From Toxotes chatareus (taxonomy: Eukaryota; Chordata; Actinopteri; Toxotidae), in NCBI GenBank assembly GCA_016801885.1, contig CM028886.1, positions 1,587,001-1,651,000 on the forward strand: a DNA stretch of 64,000 nt. Reading direction: 5' to 3'. The position numbers and the translations under genes are program-made. Position 1 is the stretch's first letter; every line of letters starts with the position of its first letter. Positions 38,115 through 49,629 of the stretch are shown here, piece by piece. A model generated the notes under the pieces. It was not told the DNA's origin and made no database searches. It worked only from the letters and a program-made list of their open reading frames with translations.

Positions 38115-38287
38115 TGTTTGCCAGCTTTAGCTCCTTAGCATTCCTGCATTTTTGTTGTATATTTTCAAATGCATCCAGTATAGTTGCTGTGCTAACATTC
38201 CTGCAGTCACTGGTTTCCACTCATTTCAGTACAGTAAAAATATGTTAGTACAATGAGTCAGAACTTGTTTGCATTGTGTAATCCACC

Positions 38288-38590
38288 AGAGTAGGGCTGC
38301 ACCTAATGATTATTGTTATTACAGATTCATCTGTTGTTATACCGTTTGATTATTCTGTTTGTTTGTTTGTTTGTTTTTTAATGCCTTCAAGGTGGCGTCT
38401 TAAAATTCCCTTATTTTGTCTGACCAATAGTCCAAAGCCCAAAAATATTCAGATCGCAATGATATATAATAGAGAAAAAGCAACAAATATTCCCAGGCGA
38501 GGAGCTGAAACCAGATAATGTTTGGTATTTGCCTAATCAGTTATTTCAATTAGTATCTGATGATCAAAATTGTTGAGACTTAAAGTTTGA
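38288..38590 (+). repeat. Dispersed fish repeat, 'GGGCTGCACCTAATGATTATT' family
   Basis: It begins AGGGCTGCACCTAATGATTA, contains TTTTGTCTGACCAATAGTCC then AAAGCCCAAAAATATTCAGA, and ends in TGATGATCAAAATTGTTGA. These words occur in the same order at 41335-41550 and inverted near 41995-42110, so a family is directly visible inside the window. It is one of the most frequent repeats in percomorph introns. I know no coding capacity for it. Confidence 0.7.
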
Positions 38591-40690
38591 TTCCAATTTA
38601 ACAACTCAAGAAAGTTTCAAGAGTCTGCCAGTAGATTTTCATGTCCCACAGAAAGGAATAGAAACCAATAAATTCAGACTGAGAAAGATGTTATTGCCAA
38701 TCACAAGTAAGATAATAGTGTTAAGCACTCAGAGATAACAAAGCTTGCTTTGTACAAGGAGTCACCACCATGTTAATTGTACATGGTTTGTAGTTAATGG
38801 GGTGAAATAAAAAAAAAAAAAACAGCACAATGTCCCTTTAAAGAGCCGACCAATAAGCACCTCGGTGGCCGACAGGGACACTGATGAATTGGTGGCAGTT
38901 GCTGAAGGCATATTAGGGCAAAGGGTGACCTGGGAGGGATTTGCTGGTGGGGTGGGGGGCGGGTGAGTTTGCTGTGTGAGTGTCCAGTGAGAGGGGTAAT
39001 TTGGGGCGTCCAGAGTGAGTCACTTCAGCGGCCGATGGTAGAGCTGCACATGTGCTGCTCTGAGTTGGACCCTCTTTCTCTTCAGGACTGTTTCCCTCTG
39101 AGATCAGTGACGTGGACTATCTCGTACTTGGAGCTTCCTTTTTTTTTTCCAAATTAACTGACCTCAATCCAGAGTCCAGGCGTTTTTTTCCTGTTTGTGT
39201 CAGAGCACTTCTGTAAGGCCTTTTGGTATCTTTAACCTTTGACGGTAAGAGCGGCCGATCGAGTGTGTGTGTGTGAGTGTGAGTGTGAGTGTGTGTGTTC
39301 TCCCTGTTGTAATTGGTTTGAAGTGACATGAACACAGCTTTGCTTAAATCCATAATTACTTCAAGTGAAAATGTCAGACTTGATGGCTGTTTTTAAGTGT
39401 CCACGTTGCCTCTCCTCTGGCTAAAACTAACATTTGTTCGCATTTCTCATGCTTGGTTTAAACCGCAGTGCTGAAGAAACGGTCTCAGACGTGTTTTAGC
39501 TTTCTCTAATCAGTTCAGTAAGCCGTCGGTGGGGAGGCCTGCTGGCGCCTCTGGGGGAGGCAGATAGCGAGGAGTGTGAGGTGACTTGCTGTGTGGCCTG
39601 TTCTCTGTTGTCGGCCGCCGAGCTGACACCTTCCCCAGCCCCGAAATCTGCCGAGAGAGGATCGAGAGCGGAGGGGGGCCGTTGTTAAGATTTATGGTTG
39701 ATAGCTTGTGTTGTCGTGCAGCTCGTAACATCACACCTGTTCTTTTTCTCTCTTGAATCGAAGGCTTACATGGCCATTAATGTGTCGAGTGAGTGCCCTT
39801 GACACCTGTTAAAACCACGACGTGTACTTTGAAAGTACACACACAACGATAATACTTTGAAGTTTCGTAGTTGATACTTTGACCTTGGTGTATTTTCTGC
39901 TCACATCTTGTTTTGTTTTGTTTTGTTTTGTTTTTTTCAAAAAACCAAGTCAGTCAAACAGAAGGTAAATAACAGGGGGTTGTTTATGTTCTGTAGCCTG
40001 GAGGTATTCCTTTCCAGCTCAGGAGACAGCAGCCTTATCTTCATTTTCTTATATGAAAAATGGTCTGTCTGCCTCAGTATCTTCTATAGCAAATCTCAGA
40101 ACTGTAAAGGATCACTCTGTCAGACTACAGGTATGTGGGAGATGGTTACATGAATCTTCTCTGTGCTGTAATGCTGTTGGCTGCTCAGTAGAAGCTAGCG
40201 TTTCATTTTGAAATTTGGAGGCGTAGACAGAAAATGAGTTTTCTTGAGGCGAGTCAATCGCTCAGTATGGTTATAACATTGTTCCATGTGCCGCTTTCTA
40301 CAAGTTTATTGGCTTGTCTTGTCGCCGGCCTCATTTTAACTCACTTAGAAGAAGAGTCGACGGACACGCGGGTCTCCAAGCAGCTGCGCGACACTTGTTT
40401 TGAAGGGTATCTTGACAACAAAGCCACCCTGGCTCGATCTCCTGTGGCCACACTGAAAGATGCCTCTCTGAGCTGAGGGAGCTCGTGCTTCTAAATGACC
40501 ACACGTGTAAACAGTCACGACAGAGTCAGTTTATTCAGCGTCTCTGCAAAAGACCTGTTTTCTTCAGGGAGGGTTAATCTGCTGAAAGGATGGCAGCTCG
40601 CCTCTCAAAGCAGCGGTGCATGTGCCACACTCTTGGCGGAGTGTTTATTGTTTCGGAGCTCCTTCAGCATACTTGCGGTCCTCGCGTTTC

Positions 40691-41000
40691 ATAGCTAATG
40701 ACGGATAAATCTCACAAAACAATTTGTGGTGCGCGCTAAAAATAGGCAGGTATTATTGTGCTTAAAACAACAGCATTCCTCCTCCCACTCACCTGCATTC
40801 ATGAAAATAAACCTGATAGTGCCTGTGTCAAACGGAGCCGTTGGCTGACTTTATCTCGCCTGTCTGGCCCCATTGATGAGACGTGATTGCAAACTTTCGT
40901 GCGCATGTCGACTCCGGAGAGCACACCCTGTGTCCTGGAGTGTCACGTTGATGTCATCAGTGTTTTGTCCTGAGGGCGTTTTTCTCTGTCACAGACCTTT
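40691..41000 (+). promoter_or_regulatory. Candidate intronic muscle enhancer with a perfect MEF2 site
   Basis: Within 75 bases lie a RUNX word (TGTGGT, about 40725-40730), a perfect MEF2 site CTAAAAATAG (40736-40745), an M-CAT/TEAD box CATTCCT (40774-40780) and an E-box CACCTG (40790-40795). The flanks are repeat-free and of mixed composition, unlike the repeat-rich DNA around, as expected of a conserved non-coding element. MEF2, MyoD-family and TEAD sites together are the usual content of skeletal and cardiac muscle enhancers. MEF2 genes are known to autoregulate through such sites. Motifs are seen; enhancer function is inferred. Confidence 0.45.
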
Positions 41001-41334
41001 TGTTGTTTTGCCGCAGCAGATTTAAGACAATGGGAAAAGCTGTGAGGGAGGAAACCTCCTCCAAACCACCTCAGAAAGCTCACTTTACACAGGTACATTC
41101 CAAAACACGGCTGTTTGTCCTAATGACAAAGATTATAGAGATTATAAATGATGTGACAACAAGACAGACTAGAGCCAAGGTAATGAATAAGTACAGCCAT
41201 CATTAGAGTAACTCGTTTTTATCAATTTAATGTGCAGTGATCACACTGTTACTTGATCTTAGCACAGTGACACAGAAGTAAATCTTTTAATATATAAAAT
41301 GTTGAAAAGTACCAAAGACAGGAGTTCCCAGAGC

Positions 41335-41750
41335 TTAAGAGGACATTGTCCGATGTCTTGTTTTGTCCAACCTACAGAACATAACCCAAACATATTCAGA
41401 TTACAGTGGTAAAACATGGAGAGAATCAGCAAATCCTGTTAATTCTTCATCATAAAGGGCTAAAATGATTATTGAGGATTGTCAAAATAGTTGACGAGTA
41501 CTTTTATGTCCATTAACTGACTAATTGTTTCAGCACTACATTAGTTAGTTGACAGATTATTAATCAAAGAGCGGTTTTGTTGAGGTTTTCCACTTACTCT
41601 TGGTCAGATAAGCAATTTTGAAGAGATCATTTTGGGCTGTGGGGACTTATGGAAAGCACCTCTTAAATAAACTCCATTTCATTCATCTGAAAAATAATCA
41701 AAAGCTGAATCATTTTTGAGAATAGTAACCAGGTGCAGCTCTACACTGGA
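41335..41750 (+). repeat. Two adjacent pieces of the 'GGGCTGCAACTAA' repeat family
   Basis: The first (41335-41550) has TCTTGTTTTGTCCAACCTAC, 'ACCCAAACATATTCAGATTA' and a terminal 'GTTTCAGCACTAC'. The second (41551-41750) starts GTTGACAGATTATTAATCAA and ends GGTGCAGCTCTAC, the family's other terminus. They may be one copy broken by rearrangement. Confidence 0.6.
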
Positions 41751-41994
41751 GCAGGACAAGCAGATGTTTCTGGCCTTTTACCGAACGGTCTCTGAAAACA
41801 CGAGGCCACCTACAAATACCAACAGCCTTCAGTGTACTAGATGACCCTGCTGGGTACTTCCTGTGTTTGTGGGCTTCATTAATAAACCGTTTGCTCTCTT
41901 ACATCGGGGACATTTCTGATTAATGTTTCATTTGGAATGAATGAGTAGTGATTCCAGTGATTGTTGAAGAGAAATTTTAAATTTCTCTGTTTTT

Positions 41995-42110
41995 ATGTCA
42001 TTAATTGAATATCTCCGGTTTTGGACTGTTGGTCAAACAAAACAACTGAGTACTTTAACAAGTTATGGACAATTGAATCCATAATGTTGATAATCAATAG
42101 CTGTTCTCTC
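41995..42110 (-). repeat. Inverted copy of the same repeat family
   Basis: CCGGTTTTGGACTGTTGGTC then AAACAAAACAA is the reverse complement of the conserved core seen at 38410-38455. With the direct copies 250-650 bases upstream it makes an inverted pair that could fold in the transcript. Confidence 0.55.
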
Positions 42111-43844
42111 TCTGGTGGATTGCGCAACTGACGTTGCAGGAATGCACATACATATTTTTTTACAGTGTACTGACGTGAATCGTTGCCTGGAATGAACAAA
42201 ACAAACAAATTGAAGATTTTGCCTCGGGCTCTACAAACCTGTGCTGGGAATTCTTCGTTTTCTTTGACATTTAATGAAAGGGATGCTCTGATTACGGATT
42301 TCCTTTAGAGTCCTTTAACACTGGATATCGGCTGATTCGGTATCGGTAAGTATGTCTCACTGTTCCTGATTAAAATACAGAGGGGCTCTGATTTTAGTAT
42401 GATCATATCAGCCCTGATACCAGTCTTCGATTACCAAAAATATATTTTTTTCATTTTTTAAAATTGATAATGAAAAATAATGGTTCCTGCCATCTGATGC
42501 ATTCCTCCGAAGCATCACGAGGGTGTTGATGCTTTTAGCATCGGTGGTCTGTGGAAACCTTGGCAGGTGAAGCCAACAAACTAGCAAACAGAAAAATCTC
42601 CTAACTGTGAGATCTCTCCCTCTCATTGTTCCACCGGCTCCTTCAGTCATCTCACACCTTTCAGGGATGGGTGTGCCTCTGGCAGTGATGTCACCTGACA
42701 GGTCAAACCGCATAGTCCACACTGGTGATGTAGTGATGAGGGCAAGTCTCAGAGTCAACAACAAACCACACTGAAAGTGTTGTGAGACCTATAAGTCCTC
42801 TCTGCTCCACATGCTTTCTGAGCTGCTGGACAAAAGGCGTCATTGTGAGTCTGTGTGTGCTCGAATGTATGTGCATGGGTGTATTATGGGTATTTTCAGA
42901 GTATGTTTTGCTGTATTCCTGCCAGAGGCTATGAGCACAAACAGTAGATCAGTGACAGTTAGGGTGCCCCGTGTTAAGTGCGTGGGTGTGTGCTTTTCTT
43001 TGTGTTTGTGGTTGGTTGTTTTTTTTATGCATGTGTTTGGGACTGTGTGTACGTGCTGCGGTATTGACAGCGGCCCGGCAGTGCGGGCGTGATTCACGAG
43101 CCGAGGCACACATCTCTTTACCACCCCTCCCGTCCCATCCCCCAAACCACCACCTCAGAAGTGCTGCCCTTGCACTGCATCAGCCCTCCCCTCTCTCCCC
43201 CACCTCTCCAAAGTCTCACCCATGATTGGTTAAGAGGAGGAGGGGGAAGGGGAGATCATATTCCACTGCCAGGGTTGGCAGCGTGGATGCACAGGCACAA
43301 TAACAGTCACAAGCCAGACTTCAGATATAAGGCCAGCAGCTCCATCCGCCATCTCCTTCCCCTCCTCCGCTATTTGTCACCATACCCCCCTTCACTCCAC
43401 TTGCTGAAGCTTCTAACACAAAATCACCCATAGGGTTTTGTTGATATAGCTAAGATGCATTGTGGGTGACTGAAGCCTGAGCGAGGTGAGACTCATGTCC
43501 AATGGTTGCCCGGGAACATGAGGCAACAGGCTGTAAATATCACACAGCTGGTGCTGGCAGAACACCCTCAAGGTTGGGCCGCAAACCGAGCCTCGCCAGG
43601 TCAGATGAGGGAATTCAGCGGCCCAGTTAGACGCCAAACTGCCCCCAGCTCTCACAACCTCGACCCCATCGGCAGTTCTATCTGTGCCCCAATGAGGAAC
43701 AAGCCCACTAGATTTCTCCCCCTACCCCCTCCCCTCGAAAACCTGATTCATGATTACAGTGTATCTCGATGCTGGTGAGTGTGTATGAACCTTGGCATTA
43801 ATGCTTTCATGATGACGGTAGCTCTACGTGCAGATATTTGCAGC

Positions 43845-44165
43845 TTTAAAGGGGTACTCCAGCAATTTAGGGTTGAACTTCGAAAAAGTTGGGGGACTCA
43901 CAAGAGACAGGAAAAGAATGGCTGGCATCAAAGCAGCAGAGGCAGAGTTGCTCGAGATACCCAGATTTCAAACAGATCAGCGAGGGCGTGTGCTTTCATG
44001 CACTGGTGCAGCCAGAATATCCAGTTTGAATAATAGAGTTTGAACATTTATCAGACGGCAACGTAAGCACAACAGTCAATAATATTTCAAGAAAGGATTT
44101 TATAACTCTGGAAAGTTATAACGGTTTCAGTCATTTAATCTTTTGTTGCAACAAGTAGAAATACG
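43845..44165 (+). repeat. Fish repeat 'AAAGGGGTACTCCAGCAATTTAG'
   Basis: TTTAAAGGGGTACTCCAGCA, 'AAAAAGTTGGGGGACTCACA' and 'AGAGACAGGAAA' match a repeat found in many teleost introns. The right border is uncertain. Confidence 0.5.
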
Positions 44166-46854
44166 GCCTCATTTTTACAAAGTAATCCACCAAGAATGTG
44201 CTCTCACATGTGTGTGTGCATGTATTTGATTGGCCGAAGCAGTGTGTTGCTGGCTGGCAGAAACAGTTTGGCCTGAAAATGTGACCTTAGTGGCTGGTGT
44301 GGGCCAAGTTCCAAAAAACACTTGATCCTACAGACATCCCTCAGCCTCTTTTGAATTTCACATCACCAGGCTTTATCTTTAAAATTTCACATTCTCCAAG
44401 CCCACAACGAGAAGCGTTTAAAGCAGTAATGAATGAAAAAACGTGGCACCAGGAGTTTGACTAAGTTGCTCGCTTGGTCCAAAACCCTCAGATTCCCAGC
44501 GTTCAGCACGCCACCGCCTCAGACACCTGCTGATTTGATTTACAGAGCTTCATTCGTCATCTCGTGTTTTGTCCATCACGTCAGGCCGGTTTGATTGAAC
44601 ACTGAGTGATGAATGAATATTGGTGAGATATTGATCCGCCCAGACTTCAAACTGAAGGACAGATCAGTCATTTTGATAGCCTGCCTCAGAGGTCATGACT
44701 CCAGCAGCTACTTGTCGGCAGGTTGCCCTCGTCTTGAAATGTGAAGCCCTGCAGTCCTCTGCGAGTCCTCTGCGAGTCCTCTCGAGGCGTCTCCTATGAT
44801 ATTTTGCCAGTACAGCATGCTAACTGATATGAGCATTTTTCATACATTTCATCAACAGTTAACATGATTTGTAAAGATATCGTGACATACATCCTCTGCT
44901 ATTTGCCTTTGTTACAGCAGATGTGTTGCCCGCATGAGAAACAGGAATTTGAATTTTTAAAATATGCGAGCATTTATTGACAACGGCATGAAAAAAAAAA
45001 TCAGAATTTCTTCACAAATGACCCCAAGATGCCAACTGTCATATTAACATTAGTAAACAGTGGTGAGTGATTCACAGAGCAGCTTTAAGAAGAATGCATT
45101 GTGCTGATTGTGTAGCTCGGTTCAGGGTCAGTATTATCTGTCTCCATCTGGCATTTTAACAACTCTAGTGGCTGCATTTTCTTGCAAATAAGACTGTTTA
45201 TTGCTTCATTTACTGCACAAGTCCAAGGAGAGTGTGATTTGGAAGTGGTAGCTAGCACTATTGTAGCTGTTTGTCTCTGATTTAGAATTACTTGAAAATG
45301 TCCCCAAATAGTTTTCTGATGGCCTTCTGTGTTTGAATGTGCTGATTTTGGTCTGCATCTGTTGCTTTGTATTCAAACGGCCCCATCTCTGAATTCTTTT
45401 AGTTTCCACATCCCTACTGGGTATTGAAATGCACTTGCATTCATCCATATGCATTGATGGTGTTTCAGACAATTCCCCCGACATCACACCAGATTAGCCT
45501 AGGTTGGTGTAATCACAGTTTGGGCCGGTGCAGACGGTGCGGTGGGGGTCTGCGGTGGAGCTGTTCGCGGTCAGGCTTGGCAGATGTTGGTGCTGAGTGG
45601 GAAAAGTGATGGATTTCTCAGCAGTCCTCTGGCATGGCTCCAGTAGCCGAGAACCATCTTCACCACCACCCTCCCTCCCCTGCAACCACCAGCCCCCTAC
45701 CACCGACTGTTATCTCTCTGCTCCAGGCTGCTCTGCTAACACTTAACACACCAGGGCAGAAAAGGATGGACATGCAGGAAGGCACACACACATGCAAGAG
45801 CACAGGCAGATAACACACACACTTAGGCCTGACCAATATATTGAATCTTCGGTGTTGTATTGGAGAACACGACTGAAAATGAATTTAGCATGATGGGCGT
45901 TTGTGTGTTCTAGACCCATCGTCAATAAATCATAAATCCATAAATGTGCTTTGAAATCATCGGGGGGGGGGAAGGGGGGACAAAATACAGAAACTTTGAA
46001 ATTGTTTTTAATTCCAGATTTTAATCTGCTCTGATTATCACCTGTACCTGACCCAAGTAGTGTGCACTTTCAGTTGTCATCCGATTACGTCACTTCTTCT
46101 CCTGTAGAAGCCAAAAGAATTGAATCCAAACGCATCAGTCTCCCGCTGCATTCTGTGGCACACGGTGAAATCTGACCTTGAAAAAGTCCTTTAAACTTTA
46201 ACTGTTAGTTTTAAGGTTTGTTCACTTCACATGTCATGGTTAGCTTTATCTAAAATGTGACTGCATTTACCTTATTTTAGTGTGACTGAACCAAATGCTT
46301 CTTTTTACTCAACAGAATTTAGCACAAAAATAAATATCAGTCAGCAGGGTTCGTTTGTGATGAAAGAAAAATGCCATTCAGGCTACCTGAAGACAAAACA
46401 AGCCAGGTGAGTGTGTTTAGAAACAAACCAAATGATGCAATGAAAAAAAATCTATTGCAACACCTTTAAAATACATCAGTACAGGATGGTTCAAGTCACA
46501 GGGCCATGTGGATGTGGCTGCTGACAGTCAGTACCCCAGAGGCAACCTGTCTGATCCTGCAGGTGCAAAGGAAGGTTGAAAAGAAGAGATGAACATTGTC
46601 CATGCAAAGACCTTTACTATTTACACAATACTTACTAAACTTAGAAGAATTCACTGCAGTGATTTCTGAAGAAAACTTGAAAACATCACAGGACAACGAG
46701 GAGTCAGATTAGGCAGCAGCAGCATTTTCAGAAGAAAAATGGATCAGTCAGTTACATTATTGAAAGATCAAGAAAAACAACAAAAGGGGACGCATAAGTA
46801 TGGAGACACTGTCAAAAAGGAATAGACAATACTTTAAATGCAGTCATTAAGAGG

Positions 46855-46910
46855 TTTATTGAATTTCCCCTGTGGGGATCAGTGAAGGTGCATCTTATCT
46901 TTTACGTTTA
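46855..46910 (+). mobile_element. 3' tail of a non-LTR retrotransposon (LINE)
   Basis: TTGAATTTCCCCTGTGGGGA followed by TCAGTGAAGGTGCATCTTATCTT resembles the conserved 3' end of fish LINEs (AATTTCCCC-loop-GGGGATCAATAAAG plus a short tandem tail). The CCCC...GGGG hairpin typical of such tails is visible. The body is absent, as in most 5'-truncated insertions. Confidence 0.6.
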
Positions 46911-47384
46911 CATTATATTAAATACATCGAGGATGGACTTTAACTTGTACAACGTCCAGCATTCAACCTGGGAGAGGATCTCTGCAGGGGTCCGGCTGAC
47001 AGTAGTGGTCCAGGGACCACTGTCAACAACAATATGTTTTTTTGTGAATTCATTGACACCATGTATTCAGGCACAACCATCACTTTTAGCGTACAGGCTG
47101 TCATCTGAAGTAGCATGGCTATATACAGTAGACTCGTGATTTCAGGACGCACAGGTGTTAGCTATGAGACTGCGTGTAAGTGGTTTGTTTTCTGTGTGTC
47201 ATGACTCAGTCACAGCGCTGTGCTGCTTCCCTACAGGCTCTGACACATTCAGCCCGTGGCAGAAACATTGGTGGTGATGTATCAGAAATATCAAGGCCAG
47301 CAGTAGCCTAGAGAACAGCAAGGCAGGTACTCAGGAGGAAGGTCAACAGTTCGCAAACCTCGACCAGCTGGGAAAATCTGGGTG

Positions 47385-47420
47385 ACGTGCCCTTTAGCGA
47401 GTCACTTAACCCCTGAAAGC
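47385..47420 (+). repeat. Dispersed fish repeat fragment
   Basis: GACGTGCCCTTTAGCGAGTC then ACTTAACCCCTGA is a mildly diverged copy of GTGCCCTTGAGCAAGGCACTTAACCC. Confidence 0.5.
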
Positions 47421-47853
47421 CCAAGGGAAGCTCCTTATTGTCCAACTGTACAGGACCGTGGTTGTCCTGGGAAGCTTCCAGCAGCAACAGTGAGGCATGT
47501 TGGAGCTGAAAAAGAACATCCCTGTTAACTTTCTCCTCATGAATTAATGTTAAAATCAGAATATTGCCCTCGCAGCTCATGGCTTTCCACCCACATCGCT
47601 GGAATACAAGACTGAAGCTTTGAGATGCTTAATGGCAGCAACAGATGTCAGGGATAATGATGCGGTGTAACATTTTCTAACTGTTCTTTTATGGACTAAT
47701 CTTTGTTTCAGGCAGCCCCGAGGCTATGACCTAATGTGCCCTCTCTAAAGCTTAGTGGACACATTAGTACAGTAATAGTGTTATTTCTTTTTTATGCCAT
47801 TTCTAATGCTCAGTTAAGACACTTTGTGTTACCCGGATTCGGATTTTTGCTGG

Positions 47854-48411
47854 TTATAAGTTGTTATCCCTTTTAAATATAATCTTTTTTATCTTTCTAA
47901 AAACAATATGTATAATTAATTTTTTTTCTTTTTCAGTGCTTGTTATACAAGAGATTTTTAAAGCTAATTTGTGTTTGTCGGATATTTCATGCTGGTGGTC
48001 CTTTGGTAGATTTAAAACTTGTTTTTTCCCGGCAACAAAACACAAGATACATTTTCTAAAGACACTGGAGCCTGTCCAAAACCAAGCCAATTCAAATTTC
48101 AGAAAAGACTGAAATGATGTAGAAATACTTTGCAAGTACGTTTTTTTTTTTTCTTGATACAAATGTGCATGAAAACATTTCACATTAGAAGTGGAAGAGG
48201 CTTCACAGAGCTTTATCAACATTTCATCCAGTTCATCCACAGGGATGATAAATTTTTCATCAAATCTTGACAGCCGTAATATTCTAGCATCTGTACTTAA
48301 AAACGGTAGAAATGTAGTGGATGTAGCAGCTGTGCTTTTAACTTTTGTGATTTCCTCAAAAGCTCTGACTTTGCTTTGCTCCAATTTCTTCTTTTGTGTC
48401 CATATTCCCTG
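47854..48411 (-). other. Unrecognised 176-codon open frame
   Basis: This is the longest open frame in the window that is not made by a simple repeat. Without an ATG near its 5' end (the listed start is TTG; the frame is bounded upstream by a stop at 48412-48414) it is not a standard gene. The product has a C-x2-C pair (KCILCFVAGKK) followed by a His-rich stretch (DHQHEISDKH), reminiscent of small zinc fingers of the BED or hAT type, and an acidic segment (VDELDEMLIKLCE). Codons are very AT-rich. An A12 run inside the coding strand suggests decay or chance. It may be part of a dead DNA transposon or retrocopy; I do not recognise it. Confidence 0.2.
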
Positions 48412-48547
48412 TTATAAAATGTAAAGGGAGAGCTTGTCATTGGCTCGTCTCAGCGTTTGCAGGCATTCCCCAGGGTTCTAATCTGGGTCCGCTGTAGATT
48501 CCTAATTATCAGCAATTATCTTTTCATTGTCCAGAGCCTCTCTGTCA

Positions 48548-48573
48548 CTGCTGCCTGCTCAGCGAGGCAGCAG
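48548..48573 (+). other. 9-bp hairpin
   Basis: CTGCTGCCT (48548-48556) and AGGCAGCAG (48565-48573) are exact inverted copies around an 8-base loop. It lies 16 bases before a second, longer perfect stem. Confidence 0.6.
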
Positions 48574-48589
48574 ACACACTCCAGGCCCT

Positions 48590-48642
48590 TCGCTTCCCAT
48601 GTGAGAGCAGAGATTCTGCCTGACATCAGACATGGGAAGCGA
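48590..48642 (+). other. 13-bp perfect inverted repeat with 27-base loop
   Basis: TCGCTTCCCATGT (48590-48602) pairs exactly with ACATGGGAAGCGA (48630-48642). The stem has no mismatch. It could be a structured RNA element in the intron, a recent fold-back duplication or chance. Confidence 0.6.
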
Positions 48643-49559
48643 GCTCCGGCAGCATGAAGGGTAAAAGGTCGAGACTTGACCACCCCAGGCAGATAAAGCA
48701 GCCTTTTCATGTGTGATCAGCCCAGAGCCTAAAGACAAATCCCTCAGCGCGCTGCCTTTGAACTTTACCACAACTGGAGCGAGTCCTCTGCTCGCTCTGC
48801 GGCTAATGAACGCTGTGAGAGAGCGCGAGCGCACACCTTGTTATTATTTAGTTGAAATACGTTACCAACACCTCTTTACTCATGTCATTTGAAGCTGAAT
48901 GAAAAGAATGAATGTACAACATTAGAAACACCTACTCTTTTCAAGAGGTACACTAATGAGGTGATGCAGGTAGAATTCATTATCCTTTACTGATCTCTCT
49001 TATTAAATCTGAGCCAGTGAAAAGGAGGAGATGCAGAGGAGGAGAGGAGCGGAGTGAAAGATGGATTTTTTAAAAGTGATTGTTGGTGTGGCTGGAACCA
49101 AATATTAGAAAGATATTGCCAATAGTTCGTACATTCAGTTCCCTGCACGTCGCTGTAGATCTTCCATGTAGGACCCAGGCTCAGGCAGCCTCCAGTTCTT
49201 CATCAAGCCTTTTTACAAAACAATTATGACGCTCATAACACCCTCTGTCTTCAAACCCCCCTCCACTCTCCTCCATCAGTGCATAATTCATAAGCAACTC
49301 ATCGCCAGAGCTAAGTCGATTGCATCCACTCTGAGTGTGCTGTGCAGCGCCCACAGCAGCACAAAAGGACTGTCAGTCCCATGACAGACTATTTCACGTT
49401 CTTTGTTTCATAAGAATGGATGTAAATAGAGGGCGTTCTTCTTCTGCCGCTCTCCCAGGTAGAGGGAATGCAAACAATGCTGGAGAGCTGGTGCGGCGTC
49501 TGTACTCGTGCGTTTCCAGATGCTTCGGCTCTGTAATGCTGCCACTTGGCTCGCACTGT

Positions 49560-49577
49560 TGTGTGTGTGTGTGTGTG
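49560..49577. repeat. Short (GT)n microsatellite
   Basis: About nine GT units. Confidence 0.85.
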
Positions 49578-49604
49578 CTGTAATGTGTGTACAGACAGTC
49601 TGTA

Positions 49605-49629
49605 TGTATATATAGAGTGCTATTTTTAA
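49605..49629 (+). promoter_or_regulatory. TATA-like element and MEF2-type site
   Basis: TATATATAG (about 49607-49615) is followed five bases later by CTATTTTTAA (49620-49629), which fits the MEF2 consensus YTAWWWWTAR. It lies 1.37 kb upstream of the mef2d start codon. It could be part of an internal promoter or enhancer; alternative 5' exons are known in MEF2 genes. Function is inferred. Confidence 0.3.

Larger units (their letters stand above)
36001..40690 (+). other. Putative mef2d intron 1, fourth part
   Basis: No exon is supported. It contains microsatellites, a (TTTTG)n run at about 39910-39937, a GTGTGAGT variant repeat at 39262-39299, a G-rich stretch at 38948-38962 (quadruplex-capable) and a large piece of a dispersed repeat at 38288-38590. 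Confidence 0.5.
41001..48400 (+). other. Putative mef2d intron 1, fifth part
   Basis: No exon of mef2d is supported. It contains several dispersed repeats listed separately, an 11-bp tandem repeat (AGTCCTCTGCG, about 44753-44782), a short perfect palindrome at 47004-47021 and an unusual minus-strand open frame at 47854-48384. Confidence 0.5.

Noticed and set aside
48916..48965. ACATTAGAAACACCTACTCT and GAGGTACACTAATGAGG as another transposon terminus.
   Set aside because: Some resemblance to Tc1-like ends, but not enough matching bases to assign a family.
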